Made by a program: the position numbers and the translations under genes. Shown one piece after another: positions 7,194 to 14,503 of a stretch of 19,104 nucleotides of DNA; positions within the stretch are counted from its first letter, which is position 1, and each line of letters begins with the position of its first letter. The stretch spans positions 1 to 19,104 of the forward strand of contig USDE01000005.1 in the NCBI GenBank assembly GCA_900553345.1, in the 5' to 3' direction. The notes beneath the pieces are model-generated. The model was not told the origin of the DNA, searched no databases, and worked only from the letters and a program-made list of their open reading frames with translations. Origin of the DNA: an uncultured Collinsella sp. Lineage in GTDB: Bacteria > Actinomycetota > Coriobacteriia > Coriobacteriales > Coriobacteriaceae.

Positions 7194-7330
7194 GGCCCCG
7201 GGAGAGCGGGGACACCGGCTTAGGTTTATCGCGAGTTCCGCACGAACAGGAGGCCACTTAATGTGGCCTCCGTCGTGAGCAGGACTGTAGAGCAGGAAAC
7301 CTAAGCCGGTGTCCACGCTCTCCCGGGGCC
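7194..7330. repeat. Nested inverted repeat, copy 1 of a palindromic element
   Basis: The outer arms 7194-7227 and 7297-7330 are 34 nt each and pair at 33 of 34 positions. Inside is a second hairpin, GGAGGCCAC/GTGGCCTCC with loop TTAAT (7249-7271). The right inner flank GCAGGACTGTAGAGCAGG, which runs into AAACCT, is identical to part of the hairpin at 12026-12104. The element begins 9 nt after the stop of the JetD-like gene on the minus strand. No T run follows the stem on either strand, so it does not look like a standard terminator. It could be a dispersed palindromic or MITE-like repeat, or an mRNA 3'-end stabiliser. Confidence 0.8.
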
Positions 7331-7338
7331 GGCGAAAT

Positions 7339-9546
7339 TTAGTTGTTCAGCATGCGGTCGAAGCTTCCCGAGTCGCCATCCCGATAGTCGGCGGTCATCA
7401 GAATCTCCTGCGGAATGCGTCCGCCCTCACGCAGCACGTTGCGGAACTGTACGCGCGTGACCATGGGCAGATCCTTGATCGTCGCCGCCAGGTTCTGCGG
7501 TACACCCTGGTTGGCAGCCGCGGGCTCGCACTCACCGCCGGCCTTCACGCGGCGCTTGTGCTCGGCGAGCATGGCGCGATACATACCGGCATGCAGGCGA
7601 ATCTCAACAACATTGGCATTACGGGTCTGCTCGACAATGCGCGCACCCTCTCGGTCGATATCGCCCACGTAGTAGACATAGTTAAAGCGATAGCCGATCT
7701 CGGCCAGATAATCATCCAGTGCGTGCGAAACGCTCGCCTTGCAGCCACCGCCAAAGATCACGCCACCCACCTTGGTGCCAAAAAGCTTAGCGTGCTTGCG
7801 GCCGCGCAGGAGCTTGACGATCTCGTCATAGGTGTCCAGGTTCTCGACCATAATGAACGGCTTGTCGGCGCCCAGCGTAAAGAAGCCCGTAAAGTGCACA
7901 GGACGGTTGGGAGCAACCTTGATTGCCTGCATGCTAATGCCCTTTTCGGTCATACGCCGAATCAGACGCTCGCCATGCTTGCCGTCAAAGGCCTTCTCAT
8001 CGTTAAAAATCTGGTAGGCGCGCTGGCGACGCGAAGCGACCGGCGTGTCGGCGCCGCGATTCTGCTCTATCCAAGCCTGGATGATCGCAATCTCCTCGGC
8101 AATCTTGCGGTTGGACATCTCGTTGTGCTGAGTGCGCTGCGGAGCCTTATTGCCGTCCTTGCCCTCGACCTTAACGATTTGAGTCTGCTGCTCCTTAATC
8201 TTGGAGAGCGCCGTAGGCGTGGGAACGACCTTGAGCAGCTGCCTGCCCAGGACACGGGCCAGAGCAAACGCCGAAACCTCGCCATGAGCGGGCGGCTCAG
8301 GCTGCTGGGCGGCCGCATCGTTTGCAGTCGGTTTGGGCTGCGCCTGGGATTTGCGCTTGGAATCTGCCTGAGCTTTGCGCTCTTGCTTTGGCGCGGACGG
8401 ACCCTTTTGCGAGCGCTCGGGCTTGTCCCCCTTCGCCGGCTGGCGCTTGGGCTGCTCCACCAGGGCCTCAGCCTTCGCATCCTTGCTTTGCATCGCTGCC
8501 TTCTCGGCCGCGGCCTCGGCATTTGAGCCACGACCGCCGCGGTGACGACGGCGGCGGGGCTTGCTTGAGGCGCTCTCCCCTGTCTGCTTATCAGCGGACT
8601 GTTGAGCTTTGACCTCGGTGTCAGCCGCAGACTGCGACTCGGAAGGTTGCTGCTCGCAAGCCACCGGCTCAACGGTTTTCTCAGTTTGTTCGGCCTTATC
8701 GGCCTGAGCGGTCGAAGCCGGCTCGCCCTTCTCCTGACGCTTTATGGGATACGCGCGCCCCGCAAAACCGCGGCCGGGACGACACGAACCCGAAACCCTC
8801 TTGGCAGACTCCTCAGCATCGCCTGCAACCTCGGAAGGCTCTTCAGCCTCATGCGCGACATCCTGCTGCACAGCCTTAAAGTGAGCACCGCGACGACGCT
8901 TGGGCTCTTGGGCCTCCACGGGCTTTTGCTCCTCCACGGGCTTTTGCTCCTCCACGGGCTTTTGCGACTCAGCGGCAACCTCGGTCACAACAGTCTCGGT
9001 ATCGAGTTCATCCTTTTGAGCCACGGCACGACGGAAGCGCTCCTGCTGGGCACGGCGCTGAGCATCGCGCTTTCCGCCCCCACCAAAACCGCCGCGGCCG
9101 GCCTTGGCCGTAAAGGCGCGAACGACGTTCTCATCGAGCAGCTCGTCGGTATCGACATGCTCGCGCGGGGCCGTTTCCACCGAAGCGGGCGCCTCGACAG
9201 CGTCCTCGACGGCCTCTTCGACAGCCTCGGCAAGCTGCTCCTGAGCATCACTTATCTCGGCATGAATGGTATAGAACGCCGGACGTCCGTTAATGCCGCT
9301 GCCCTCGATCTTGGTAACGATCTTTGCCGCGATGAGTTCGTCGCGCATCGCCTTGGTGTCGCATTCCTTATCGACGGAGCGGAAAATCTGCGCCAGCGCG
9401 CTCGACTTGATCTTGAGTGCCTTGCGGCAGAGCAGGTCGTAGGCAACTAGCTTGGCGCGCTCGGCAGAAAGCGACGTCTGGCTGCTCAGACGCTCAGCCA
9501 GGGCATCGACATTATTTTGGTTATCGGAATATACCGTCTTGGCCAC
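7339..9546 (-). CDS. Orphan JetD-like (DUF2220) Toprim-domain protein with long charged linker
   Basis: I place the start at GTG 9544-9546, because SD GAAAGGGG lies just before it. An ATG at 9570 would put that SD inside the gene. This gives 735 residues. Residues of about 1-90 form a helical N-terminal domain. Residues of about 90-440 are low-complexity, rich in Glu, Lys, Gln, Ala and Arg, with a KPVEEQ repeat and an Arg/Gly patch (KPRRRRHRGGRGS). The C-terminal 270 residues carry JetD-like signatures: RAYQIFNDEKAF, VENLDTYDEI (Glu568), VIFGGGCKAS and YYVGDIDREGARI (Asp629, Asp631). The last three fit the acidic metal site of a Toprim fold. In Wadjet systems JetD is the nuclease subunit that cuts plasmid DNA loaded by the JetABC SMC complex. 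No jetABC genes are present, so the role here is unknown: possibly housekeeping DNA processing, possibly RNA-related given the Arg-rich linker. The Toprim call is strong; function is open. Confidence 0.75.
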   Translation of the reverse strand: MAKTVYSDNQNNVDALAERLSSQTSLSAERAKLVAYDLLCRKALKIKSSALAQIFRSVDKECDTKAMRDELIAAKIVTKIEGSGINGRPAFYTIHAEISDAQEQLAEAVEEAVEDAVEAPASVETAPREHVDTDELLDENVVRAFTAKAGRGGFGGGGKRDAQRRAQQERFRRAVAQKDELDTETVVTEVAAESQKPVEEQKPVEEQKPVEAQEPKRRRGAHFKAVQQDVAHEAEEPSEVAGDAEESAKRVSGSCRPGRGFAGRAYPIKRQEKGEPASTAQADKAEQTEKTVEPVACEQQPSESQSAADTEVKAQQSADKQTGESASSKPRRRRHRGGRGSNAEAAAEKAAMQSKDAKAEALVEQPKRQPAKGDKPERSQKGPSAPKQERKAQADSKRKSQAQPKPTANDAAAQQPEPPAHGEVSAFALARVLGRQLLKVVPTPTALSKIKEQQTQIVKVEGKDGNKAPQRTQHNEMSNRKIAEEIAIIQAWIEQNRGADTPVASRRQRAYQIFNDEKAFDGKHGERLIRRMTEKGISMQAIKVAPNRPVHFTGFFTLGADKPFIMVENLDTYDEIVKLLRGRKHAKLFGTKVGGVIFGGGCKASVSHALDDYLAEIGYRFNYVYYVGDIDREGARIVEQTRNANVVEIRLHAGMYRAMLAEHKRRVKAGGECEPAAANQGVPQNLAATIKDLPMVTRVQFRNVLREGGRIPQEILMTADYRDGDSGSFDRMLNN
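8913..8963 (-). repeat. 18-bp in-frame tandem repeat (KPVEEQ)
   Basis: The unit CCTCCACGGGCTTTTGCT occurs twice exactly and a third time nearly complete, encoding KPVEEQ-KPVEEQ-KPVEAQ in the linker of the JetD-like protein. The near identity suggests recent slippage and possible length variation between strains. Confidence 0.85.
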
Positions 9547-9651
9547 GGGGCCCCTTTCATATGTACACATATACGTCTATATGGTACAACGCGCGCCCTT
9601 ATCCACGCAAAACATCTGCTAGAACACTCGGGCATCGCCCGCTTTTGCATG

Positions 9652-9691
9652 AAAAAAGACCGAGCCCGCGCAGCCGCGGACCCGGTCTTAT
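9652..9691 (-). terminator. Intrinsic terminator of cstA
   Basis: On the minus strand, AAGACCGGGTCCGCGG and GCGCGGGCTCGGTCTTTTTTC form a long GC-rich stem followed by six Ts. It lies about 40 nt after the cstA stop and separates cstA from the JetD-like gene, which therefore needs its own promoter. Confidence 0.85.
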
Positions 9692-9729
9692 CGAGTTGTA
9701 TAGATGTGACGTTCAACTCGTCAGGTCGA

Positions 9730-11619
9730 TTACGCCTTGGCAGCCTCGGCGTCGGCGGGAGCCTCGGCGGCAGCGGCGCGGCCATACTCGACTTTGCCCA
9801 TCTCGGACCACTCGGGCTCCTCGTCGGGCATGGAACCGGCCTCCTTGCCGAAGAACTCCTTGAGGCAGTTGACGGCAACGATGAGGCCCAGGACCATCAG
9901 CAGGACGGCGAAGACGAGCTGCAGGCCCTTGGTAGCGGCGACGGAAACGGCAGCCGTGGTGGCGGTAGCCGGGATGGTGCCGAAGAAACCGTAGGCCTGG
10001 ACGGCGGTCATGCAGCCCATGGCGCTCTGGACCAGCGAAGTGAAGGTGCAGCAGAGCAGGAAGGCGACGGGCACGTAGAGCATCCAACCCTTGCGGCCGG
10101 TGCACTTACAGAACACGGCGAGGGTGATCATGGTCATACCGCCGAGCAGCTGGTTAGAAGCACCAAAGAGCGGCCAGATGTTGGCATAGCCACCAAAGGC
10201 GAGGGCGAGGCCAGGAAGCAGGGTAACGACCGTGGCGAACCAGGGGTTGCCGAGGACCTTCATGTAGCCGGCCTTGGACTCGATGGCCAGGGCGTCGTTG
10301 GTCTGGGCAAAGAACTCGGAGAACGAGGTGCGAGCGATGCGGGCGACGGCATCGAGCGAGGTCAGGGCCAGAGCGGAAACGTTCATGGTCATGAAGACGG
10401 TTGCGAGCGTGCCGTCAACGCCGAAGGCCTGCATACCGCGGGAGATGCCGGCGGCGAAGATCTGGAACGGGGTGGAAGCGACACCGGCGTTAAGGGCGCC
10501 GGTACCGGCGGTGTTCATGTCGGAGAACATGATACCGGCGACGATGATGGCAAGGATGCCGACGAAGGACTCGACGATCATGGCGCCATAACCGACCTTG
10601 ACGGCGTCCTGCTCCTTCTCGACCTGCTTGGAGGAGGTACCAGAAGAAACGAGGCTGTGGAAACCGGAGAGAGCACCGCAGGCAACGGAGACAAACAGGA
10701 CCGGGAACATCATGCCCGAGGCATTGCTAAAGCCGGTGAAGACCGGAGCGGTGATGGTGGCCTGGCCGTTAGCGCCCAGGACGACGATACCGAGGACAGC
10801 GCAGACGATCATGACGATCATCATGATGGAAGTGAGGTAGTCGCGAGGGGTCTTGAGCATCTGGATGGGCATGGCACCGGCAAAGACCAGGTAGACCATG
10901 ACGACGGCGAACCACTGGAACTTGTCCAGGTAGACCGGGAACTGCATGCCGACGGCGAACATGAGGACCATGAGTACCACGCCGGTGACGAACTCGGCAG
11001 CGCCGGTGAGGTTGAACTTCTTCTGGGCCCAACCAAAGGCCATGGCGACGAAGGTGAACAGGATGGAGATGGTGCCAGCGCAGCCAGCGGCATAGGACTT
11101 GGTGAAGTCGATGGCACCGGTAGCAGCACCAGAAGCGTCAACGGCCGGGGTGAACATGAACGTCTTGCAGACCATGTCGGTGAAAGCGGCGATGACGATG
11201 ATGCAGAACAGCCAGCAGAACAGCAGGAACAGGCGACGGCCGGTCTTGCCGATGTACTTCTCGATGAGCTGGGCCAGGGACTTGCCGTTGTTCTTCATCG
11301 AGGCGTACAGGGCGCCAAAGTCGTGGACGGCGCCAAAGAAGATGCCGCCGACGAGGACCCAGAGCACGACGGGAAGCCAGCCGAAGGCCATAGCGACGAT
11401 CGTACCCGTAACAGGGCCGGCACCGCAGATCGAGCTGAACTGGTGCGAGAACGCGGTGAAGGCGGAGACGGGCGAGAAGCTGTTGCCGTCTTTCATGCGC
11501 TTGGCCGGCGTGAGGGCCTCTTTGTCAACGCCCCACTTGTTGGCCAGCCATCGGCCATAGCCCAGATAGCCGCAGGCGAGCACCGCCGCGGCCACAACCA
11601 TGAGCAAAACTCCGTTCAT
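9730..11619 (-). CDS. cstA: Carbon starvation protein CstA family transporter (peptide/pyruvate)
   Basis: The 629-residue polytopic membrane protein begins with a hydrophobic helix and the CstA signatures AFSHQFSSICGAGPVTG (about 55-72) and GGIFFGAVHDFGALYAS (about 90-107). It has many membrane segments up to about residue 580 and a short acidic, Ala-rich cytoplasmic tail. CstA/BtsT proteins import pyruvate and, in several species, peptides. Codon use is strongly biased toward a few preferred codons, much more than in neighbours, which suggests high expression. The start at 11617-11619 has SD GAGGAGG at good spacing. Upstream lie a strong promoter and a long leader with an intrinsic terminator and a short Ile/Val-rich ORF, so expression is probably controlled by attenuation. 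A dedicated terminator follows. The substrate cannot be read from the sequence. Confidence 0.93.
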   Translation of the reverse strand: MNGVLLMVVAAAVLACGYLGYGRWLANKWGVDKEALTPAKRMKDGNSFSPVSAFTAFSHQFSSICGAGPVTGTIVAMAFGWLPVVLWVLVGGIFFGAVHDFGALYASMKNNGKSLAQLIEKYIGKTGRRLFLLFCWLFCIIVIAAFTDMVCKTFMFTPAVDASGAATGAIDFTKSYAAGCAGTISILFTFVAMAFGWAQKKFNLTGAAEFVTGVVLMVLMFAVGMQFPVYLDKFQWFAVVMVYLVFAGAMPIQMLKTPRDYLTSIMMIVMIVCAVLGIVVLGANGQATITAPVFTGFSNASGMMFPVLFVSVACGALSGFHSLVSSGTSSKQVEKEQDAVKVGYGAMIVESFVGILAIIVAGIMFSDMNTAGTGALNAGVASTPFQIFAAGISRGMQAFGVDGTLATVFMTMNVSALALTSLDAVARIARTSFSEFFAQTNDALAIESKAGYMKVLGNPWFATVVTLLPGLALAFGGYANIWPLFGASNQLLGGMTMITLAVFCKCTGRKGWMLYVPVAFLLCCTFTSLVQSAMGCMTAVQAYGFFGTIPATATTAAVSVAATKGLQLVFAVLLMVLGLIVAVNCLKEFFGKEAGSMPDEEPEWSEMGKVEYGRAAAAEAPADAEAAKA

Positions 11620-11654
11620 TACATTTCCTCCTCTAAAAAGAACTTCCCAGACAT

Positions 11655-11693
11655 AAAAAATGAGGGCCGTCGGTTGCGCTCGACGGCCCTCAT
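11655..11693 (-). terminator. Leader terminator (attenuator) upstream of cstA
   Basis: ATGAGGGCCGTCG (on plus 11660-11672) and its perfect complement at 11681-11693 form a 13-bp stem with an 8-nt loop. On the minus strand it is followed by a T6 run (plus 11655-11660). It sits between the promoter and the cstA SD, about 35 nt before the start codon. Unless it is disrupted it should stop transcription before cstA. Confidence 0.85.
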
Positions 11694-11744
11694 CTTCATC
11701 AGCCGCCCGTTATCGTACGGGCTAGCTGTATGTGCTAACCCGCA

Positions 11745-11789
11745 TCAGATAATTACTACGCTGATAATGTTTAGCTGATGCGTGAACAT
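11745..11789 (-). CDS. Putative leader peptide ending in Ile/Val codons
   Basis: ATG at 11787-11789 opens a 14-codon ORF, MFTHQLNIISVVII, then TGA. AGAGGA lies about 11 nt upstream as a possible SD. An in-frame ATG at 11813 would give 22 residues but has no clear SD. Six of the last seven codons are Ile or Val, as in branched-chain amino-acid attenuators. The stop codon lies in a segment (11741-11748) that can pair with the CAT CAG codons of the ORF (11775-11782). Those same codons can instead pair with 11697-11703, next to the terminator. A second pair of mutually exclusive hairpins shares 11719-11721. This arrangement fits ribosome-position sensing, but the peptide is too short to be certain. 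Confidence 0.5.
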   Translation of the reverse strand: MFTHQLNIISVVII

Positions 11790-11860
11790 GTCTAAGAAAT
11801 CCTCTTCAATCATGATGTGAACGATCCGTGCGTGTTCACATCCCCCAGTGGTTGAAAAGG

Positions 11861-11889
11861 AGTATGAAACTTTAGTTACCTAAAGTCAA
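11861..11889 (-). promoter_or_regulatory. cstA promoter with internal palindromic operator
   Basis: On the minus strand TTGACT (plus 11884-11889) and CATACT (plus 11861-11866) are separated by exactly 17 nt, a strong housekeeping sigma promoter. Between and partly over them, 11869-11886 reads ACTTTAGTTACCTAAAGT, a perfect inverted repeat with 7-nt arms. A protein bound there would block RNA polymerase. Transcription would begin near 11853, giving a leader of roughly 230 nt. Confidence 0.75.
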
Positions 11890-12025
11890 CGCAAATATGT
11901 AATGAATTTTCCACTTTTTTGAATTTCTCGGTATAAAACGCCACTGACCTCGGACTTTACCCAACAAAAGTTTTTGCATGAGAGATGCCCCTGAGAGCCG
12001 CGGGAGCCGGGCGGCGCATGTGAAC

Positions 12026-12104
12026 TTTCCTGCTCTACAGTCCTGCGCAAGACGAAGGCCACTTAATGTGGCCTTCGTCTTGCGCAGGACTGTAGAGCAG
12101 GAAA
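12026..12104. repeat. Perfect 37-bp-arm hairpin, copy 2 of the palindromic element
   Basis: Arms 12026-12062 and 12068-12104 are perfectly complementary around the loop TTAAT. The core GGCCACTTAATGTGGCC and the flank GCAGGACTGTAGAGCAGG, followed by AAACCT, are shared with the element at 7194-7330. It lies 42 nt past the tsaD stop, between tsaD and the cstA promoter. No T run follows it. The stretch 11890-12025 between this hairpin and the cstA promoter is AT-rich in part and shows no gene. Confidence 0.85.
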
Positions 12105-12146
12105 CCTTATATCCGGCCCCTCCGGTCGGGGACCGCACCCATACGA

Positions 12147-13307
12147 CTACAGCGTCATGTTTGGATCGGCGTCGACGTCGAACGGCGAGATTTCACCTCG
12201 GTCGAATTTACGGCGAGCGACCTCCGCGATCATGGCGGCGTTATCGGTGCAGGCAGACAAGGGCGGCACCGTTACGCGGATCCCCTGACGCCCGAGTTTC
12301 CTGATCATCATCTCGCGCAGATGCGGGTTGGCCGAGACGCCGCCGCCGATGCAATACTCCTTGCACCCGGTAGCATGCAGGGCGTTTTTGGCCTTCTTGT
12401 ACTGCACGTCAAAGACCGCCGCCTCAAACGAAGCCGCTAGGTCGGGAAGGTGAATCGTGCGCCCGGCCTTGGTCTCCTGCTCGATGTAGAGCGTCACCGC
12501 CGTCTTGAGGCCCGAAAGCGAGAAGCGGTAGTCTCCCCTGCTGTTCAGCGCACGGGGGAAATCGATCGCCTTGGGGTTGCCCGTCTCGGCAAGCTTGGAG
12601 ATGATGGGGCCGCCGGGATAGCCAAGGCCCAGTGCCTTTGCCACCTTGTCGAAGGCTTCGCCCACGGCGTCGTCAAGTGTCTCGCCAAGCACCTCGTAGT
12701 CGCCCCATGCCCTTACGTGCACGAGCATGGTGTGCCCGCCCGAAACAAGCGTAAAGATAAACGGCGGCTTGAGGTCGGGCTGCGCCAACAGGTTGGCAAA
12801 CAGGTGACCCTCCAGATGATTGACGCACACCAGCGGTTTGCCGGCAGCATACGCAAAGCCCTTGGCAAAGGCGACACCCACCACCAAGGCACCCACCAGG
12901 CCCGGACCTTGCGTCACGCCCACGGCGGCAAGCTCACTTGGTGCAATGGCTCCGCCCGTAAGGCCCAGCGACGCTGCGGCGTCCTCGAGTGCCGCGTCCA
13001 CGACGCTCACGATGACCTCAACGTGCTTGCGCGAGGCGATCTCGGGCACCACGCCGCCAAAGCGAGCATGAAAATCAATCTGTGTCGACACCTGGTTGGC
13101 CAGTATATTGCCATCCGCATCGATAATTGCCACGGCTGTCTCGTCGCAGGAGCTCTCGATGGCAAGCACCAGGCGGCGGCGCTCGATTTCGGCACGCTCC
13201 TCAGCGGTGCGTTCGGGCGCGGGCAGCGGCCATACACGCTGTTCGGCAGCCGTCGGCTCGGGCGAGGCATTGTCGAGAGGAAGCACCAGGGGCAGCGGCG
13301 CCGTCAT
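12147..13307 (-). CDS. tsaD: tRNA N6-threonylcarbamoyladenosine transferase TsaD
   Basis: The protein is 386 residues and carries the TsaD core from about residue 45 (LVLAIESSCDETAVAI), the metal-binding HLEGH (His164, His168) and Asp355 in CTDNAAM, with GGGVSANPHLR between. TsaD transfers the threonylcarbamoyl group onto A37 of ANN-decoding tRNAs, working with TsaB and TsaE, whose genes lie upstream. The first 44 residues are not TsaD sequence. They begin MTAPLPL and, read further upstream in the same frame, continue the end of RimI (GYYGAGKDAIV just before the Met). The listed ATG overlaps the tsaB-rimI stop as ATGA and has AAGGA nearby, so coupled translation would still give TsaD. In the ancestor it was probably one fused chain. 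It is the last gene of the operon, followed by the long hairpin. Confidence 0.93.
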   Translation of the reverse strand: MTAPLPLVLPLDNASPEPTAAEQRVWPLPAPERTAEERAEIERRRLVLAIESSCDETAVAIIDADGNILANQVSTQIDFHARFGGVVPEIASRKHVEVIVSVVDAALEDAAASLGLTGGAIAPSELAAVGVTQGPGLVGALVVGVAFAKGFAYAAGKPLVCVNHLEGHLFANLLAQPDLKPPFIFTLVSGGHTMLVHVRAWGDYEVLGETLDDAVGEAFDKVAKALGLGYPGGPIISKLAETGNPKAIDFPRALNSRGDYRFSLSGLKTAVTLYIEQETKAGRTIHLPDLAASFEAAVFDVQYKKAKNALHATGCKEYCIGGGVSANPHLREMMIRKLGRQGIRVTVPPLSACTDNAAMIAEVARRKFDRGEISPFDVDADPNMTL

Positions 13308-14503
13308 GACGATGGCATCCTTGCCGGCACCGTAATAGCCAGAGCGGCATAGAGCGCAATTGCGGCCTCGTTGCCGTCCTCAACCTCAAGCGAAGCCGTG
13401 GTGCAGCCGAGCATCTGCGCGTCATAGCTCACGTGCGACAGAAGCTTGCGGGCGATGCCCTCGCGGCGATGCGCCGGATCGACGGCAACGTCCATAATCT
13501 GCACGTCCCCGTCGACGACCATACCGCCGGCAAGACCCAGCAGACGGCCGTCGTCGTGCGCCACCCACCAGCTACGTGGCGCGGCAACGTCCTCGCCCAG
13601 CTCGGACAGGAACATGCCCGGCGTCCACGCCTCGTGTCCGGCGCCTTCAAAGCAGGCGGTCTCCAGTGCGCTCGCGCCCTCGGCATCCGCCGCGCCCATG
13701 GGGCGGAATTGCAGATGACGTCCGGCAAGCTCGTCGGCAACACCTGTCACCTCACTCTGCGCGCTCTCGGCAAGGCCCAGACGCTTGCGCTCGTTTTCCT
13801 CGGCGTCCGAAAGGCGCGTATAGATCGGCAAGACGCGAGCCGGATCGCCATCGCCTGCGGCGTGCGCCATCAGCAGGCCCTCGCCCGAGGGCCACCACAG
13901 GTCTCGCTCCACGCAGCGCGCCGTCTCATCCTCGCCCAGCAGTTTGCCATAACGCACGAGACCGTCACCAGTCAGCTGAACCTGATCCCAGTCCGCGGTC
14001 TGGCGCCACTCATCAAGCGCCACGGCGGCCTTGACCACGCGCTCGCGCTCAAACAGACGCTCGGGGCCCTCATCCCCCAGCACATAGAGCGCCGGGTACA
14101 CCTCGCCGCGCATGGCATCGGCAAGAACACCAAGCTTGCCGCGCACGCCGGCCTTCCATGCCGTCCAGGCGCAAGCATCGAGCGTCGACACGCCCAGCAA
14201 CGGCACATTGGCACCGTGCGCCAGACCCTTTGCGGTGGAGATGCCGATACGCACGCCCGTAAACGAGCCGGGACCGCGACCGACCACATAACAGCCGACA
14301 TCGCTGCGATCCAGGCCGGCCTGCTTCAGTAGGTCATCAACAGTATTCACGAGCTCCACGTTGGCATGGCGGCGACACAGATGGTCCCCACTTACCAGCT
14401 TTGCCTCGCCTGTCTGCACGTCAATCCAGCTTGCCGCGCAGGCAAGCATGTCGGTCGATGTGTCGAGCGCCACCACCAGCGCGTTGTCGTTATGCAAGCT
14501 CAT
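13304..14503 (-). CDS. tsaB: TsaB-RimI fusion, RimI part frameshifted at its C-terminus
   Basis: ATG 14501-14503 is preferred over an upstream TTG because AAGG lies about 8 nt before it; this gives 399 residues overlapping tsaE by 14 nt. Residues of about 8-215 are TsaB, the scaffold paralogue of TsaD, with GRGPGSFTGVRIGISTAKGL near 76-95. Residues of about 262-390 are a RimI-type GNAT acetyltransferase with the acetyl-CoA loop HRREGIARKLL; RimI acetylates ribosomal protein S18. The chain ends ALYAALAITVPARMPSS, whereas GNATs continue GF...YY....DA..M after ALYAAL. That ending, GYYGAGKDAIVM, is present in another frame directly after (13305-13340). About 7-10 residues are missing and the frame is shifted. 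RimI activity is doubtful; TsaB is intact. It could also be a sequencing or assembly indel. Confidence 0.9.
   Translation of the reverse strand: MSLHNDNALVVALDTSTDMLACAASWIDVQTGEAKLVSGDHLCRRHANVELVNTVDDLLKQAGLDRSDVGCYVVGRGPGSFTGVRIGISTAKGLAHGANVPLLGVSTLDACAWTAWKAGVRGKLGVLADAMRGEVYPALYVLGDEGPERLFERERVVKAAVALDEWRQTADWDQVQLTGDGLVRYGKLLGEDETARCVERDLWWPSGEGLLMAHAAGDGDPARVLPIYTRLSDAEENERKRLGLAESAQSEVTGVADELAGRHLQFRPMGAADAEGASALETACFEGAGHEAWTPGMFLSELGEDVAAPRSWWVAHDDGRLLGLAGGMVVDGDVQIMDVAVDPAHRREGIARKLLSHVSYDAQMLGCTTASLEVEDGNEAAIALYAALAITVPARMPSS

Noticed and set aside
8913..8963. Short tandem units as a possible CRISPR
   Set aside because: The units are contiguous with no spacers, lie in frame inside a gene and encode a regular hexapeptide.
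9517..11778. 753-codon open frame on the plus strand opposite cstA
   Set aside because: It is the mirror of the highly biased cstA codons: the product is a Gly/Asp/His/Glu-rich low-complexity chain without domains, no SD was found, and cstA on the other strand is unmistakable.
11655..11860. T-box or a known metabolite riboswitch upstream of cstA
   Set aside because: No T-box antiterminator sequence (TGGNACCGCG-like) and no recognisable riboswitch core was seen; the short Ile/Val-rich ORF fits better.
12450..13352. 300-codon plus-strand frame opposite tsaD
   Set aside because: It is a GC-rich shadow frame; TsaD motifs on the minus strand are complete.
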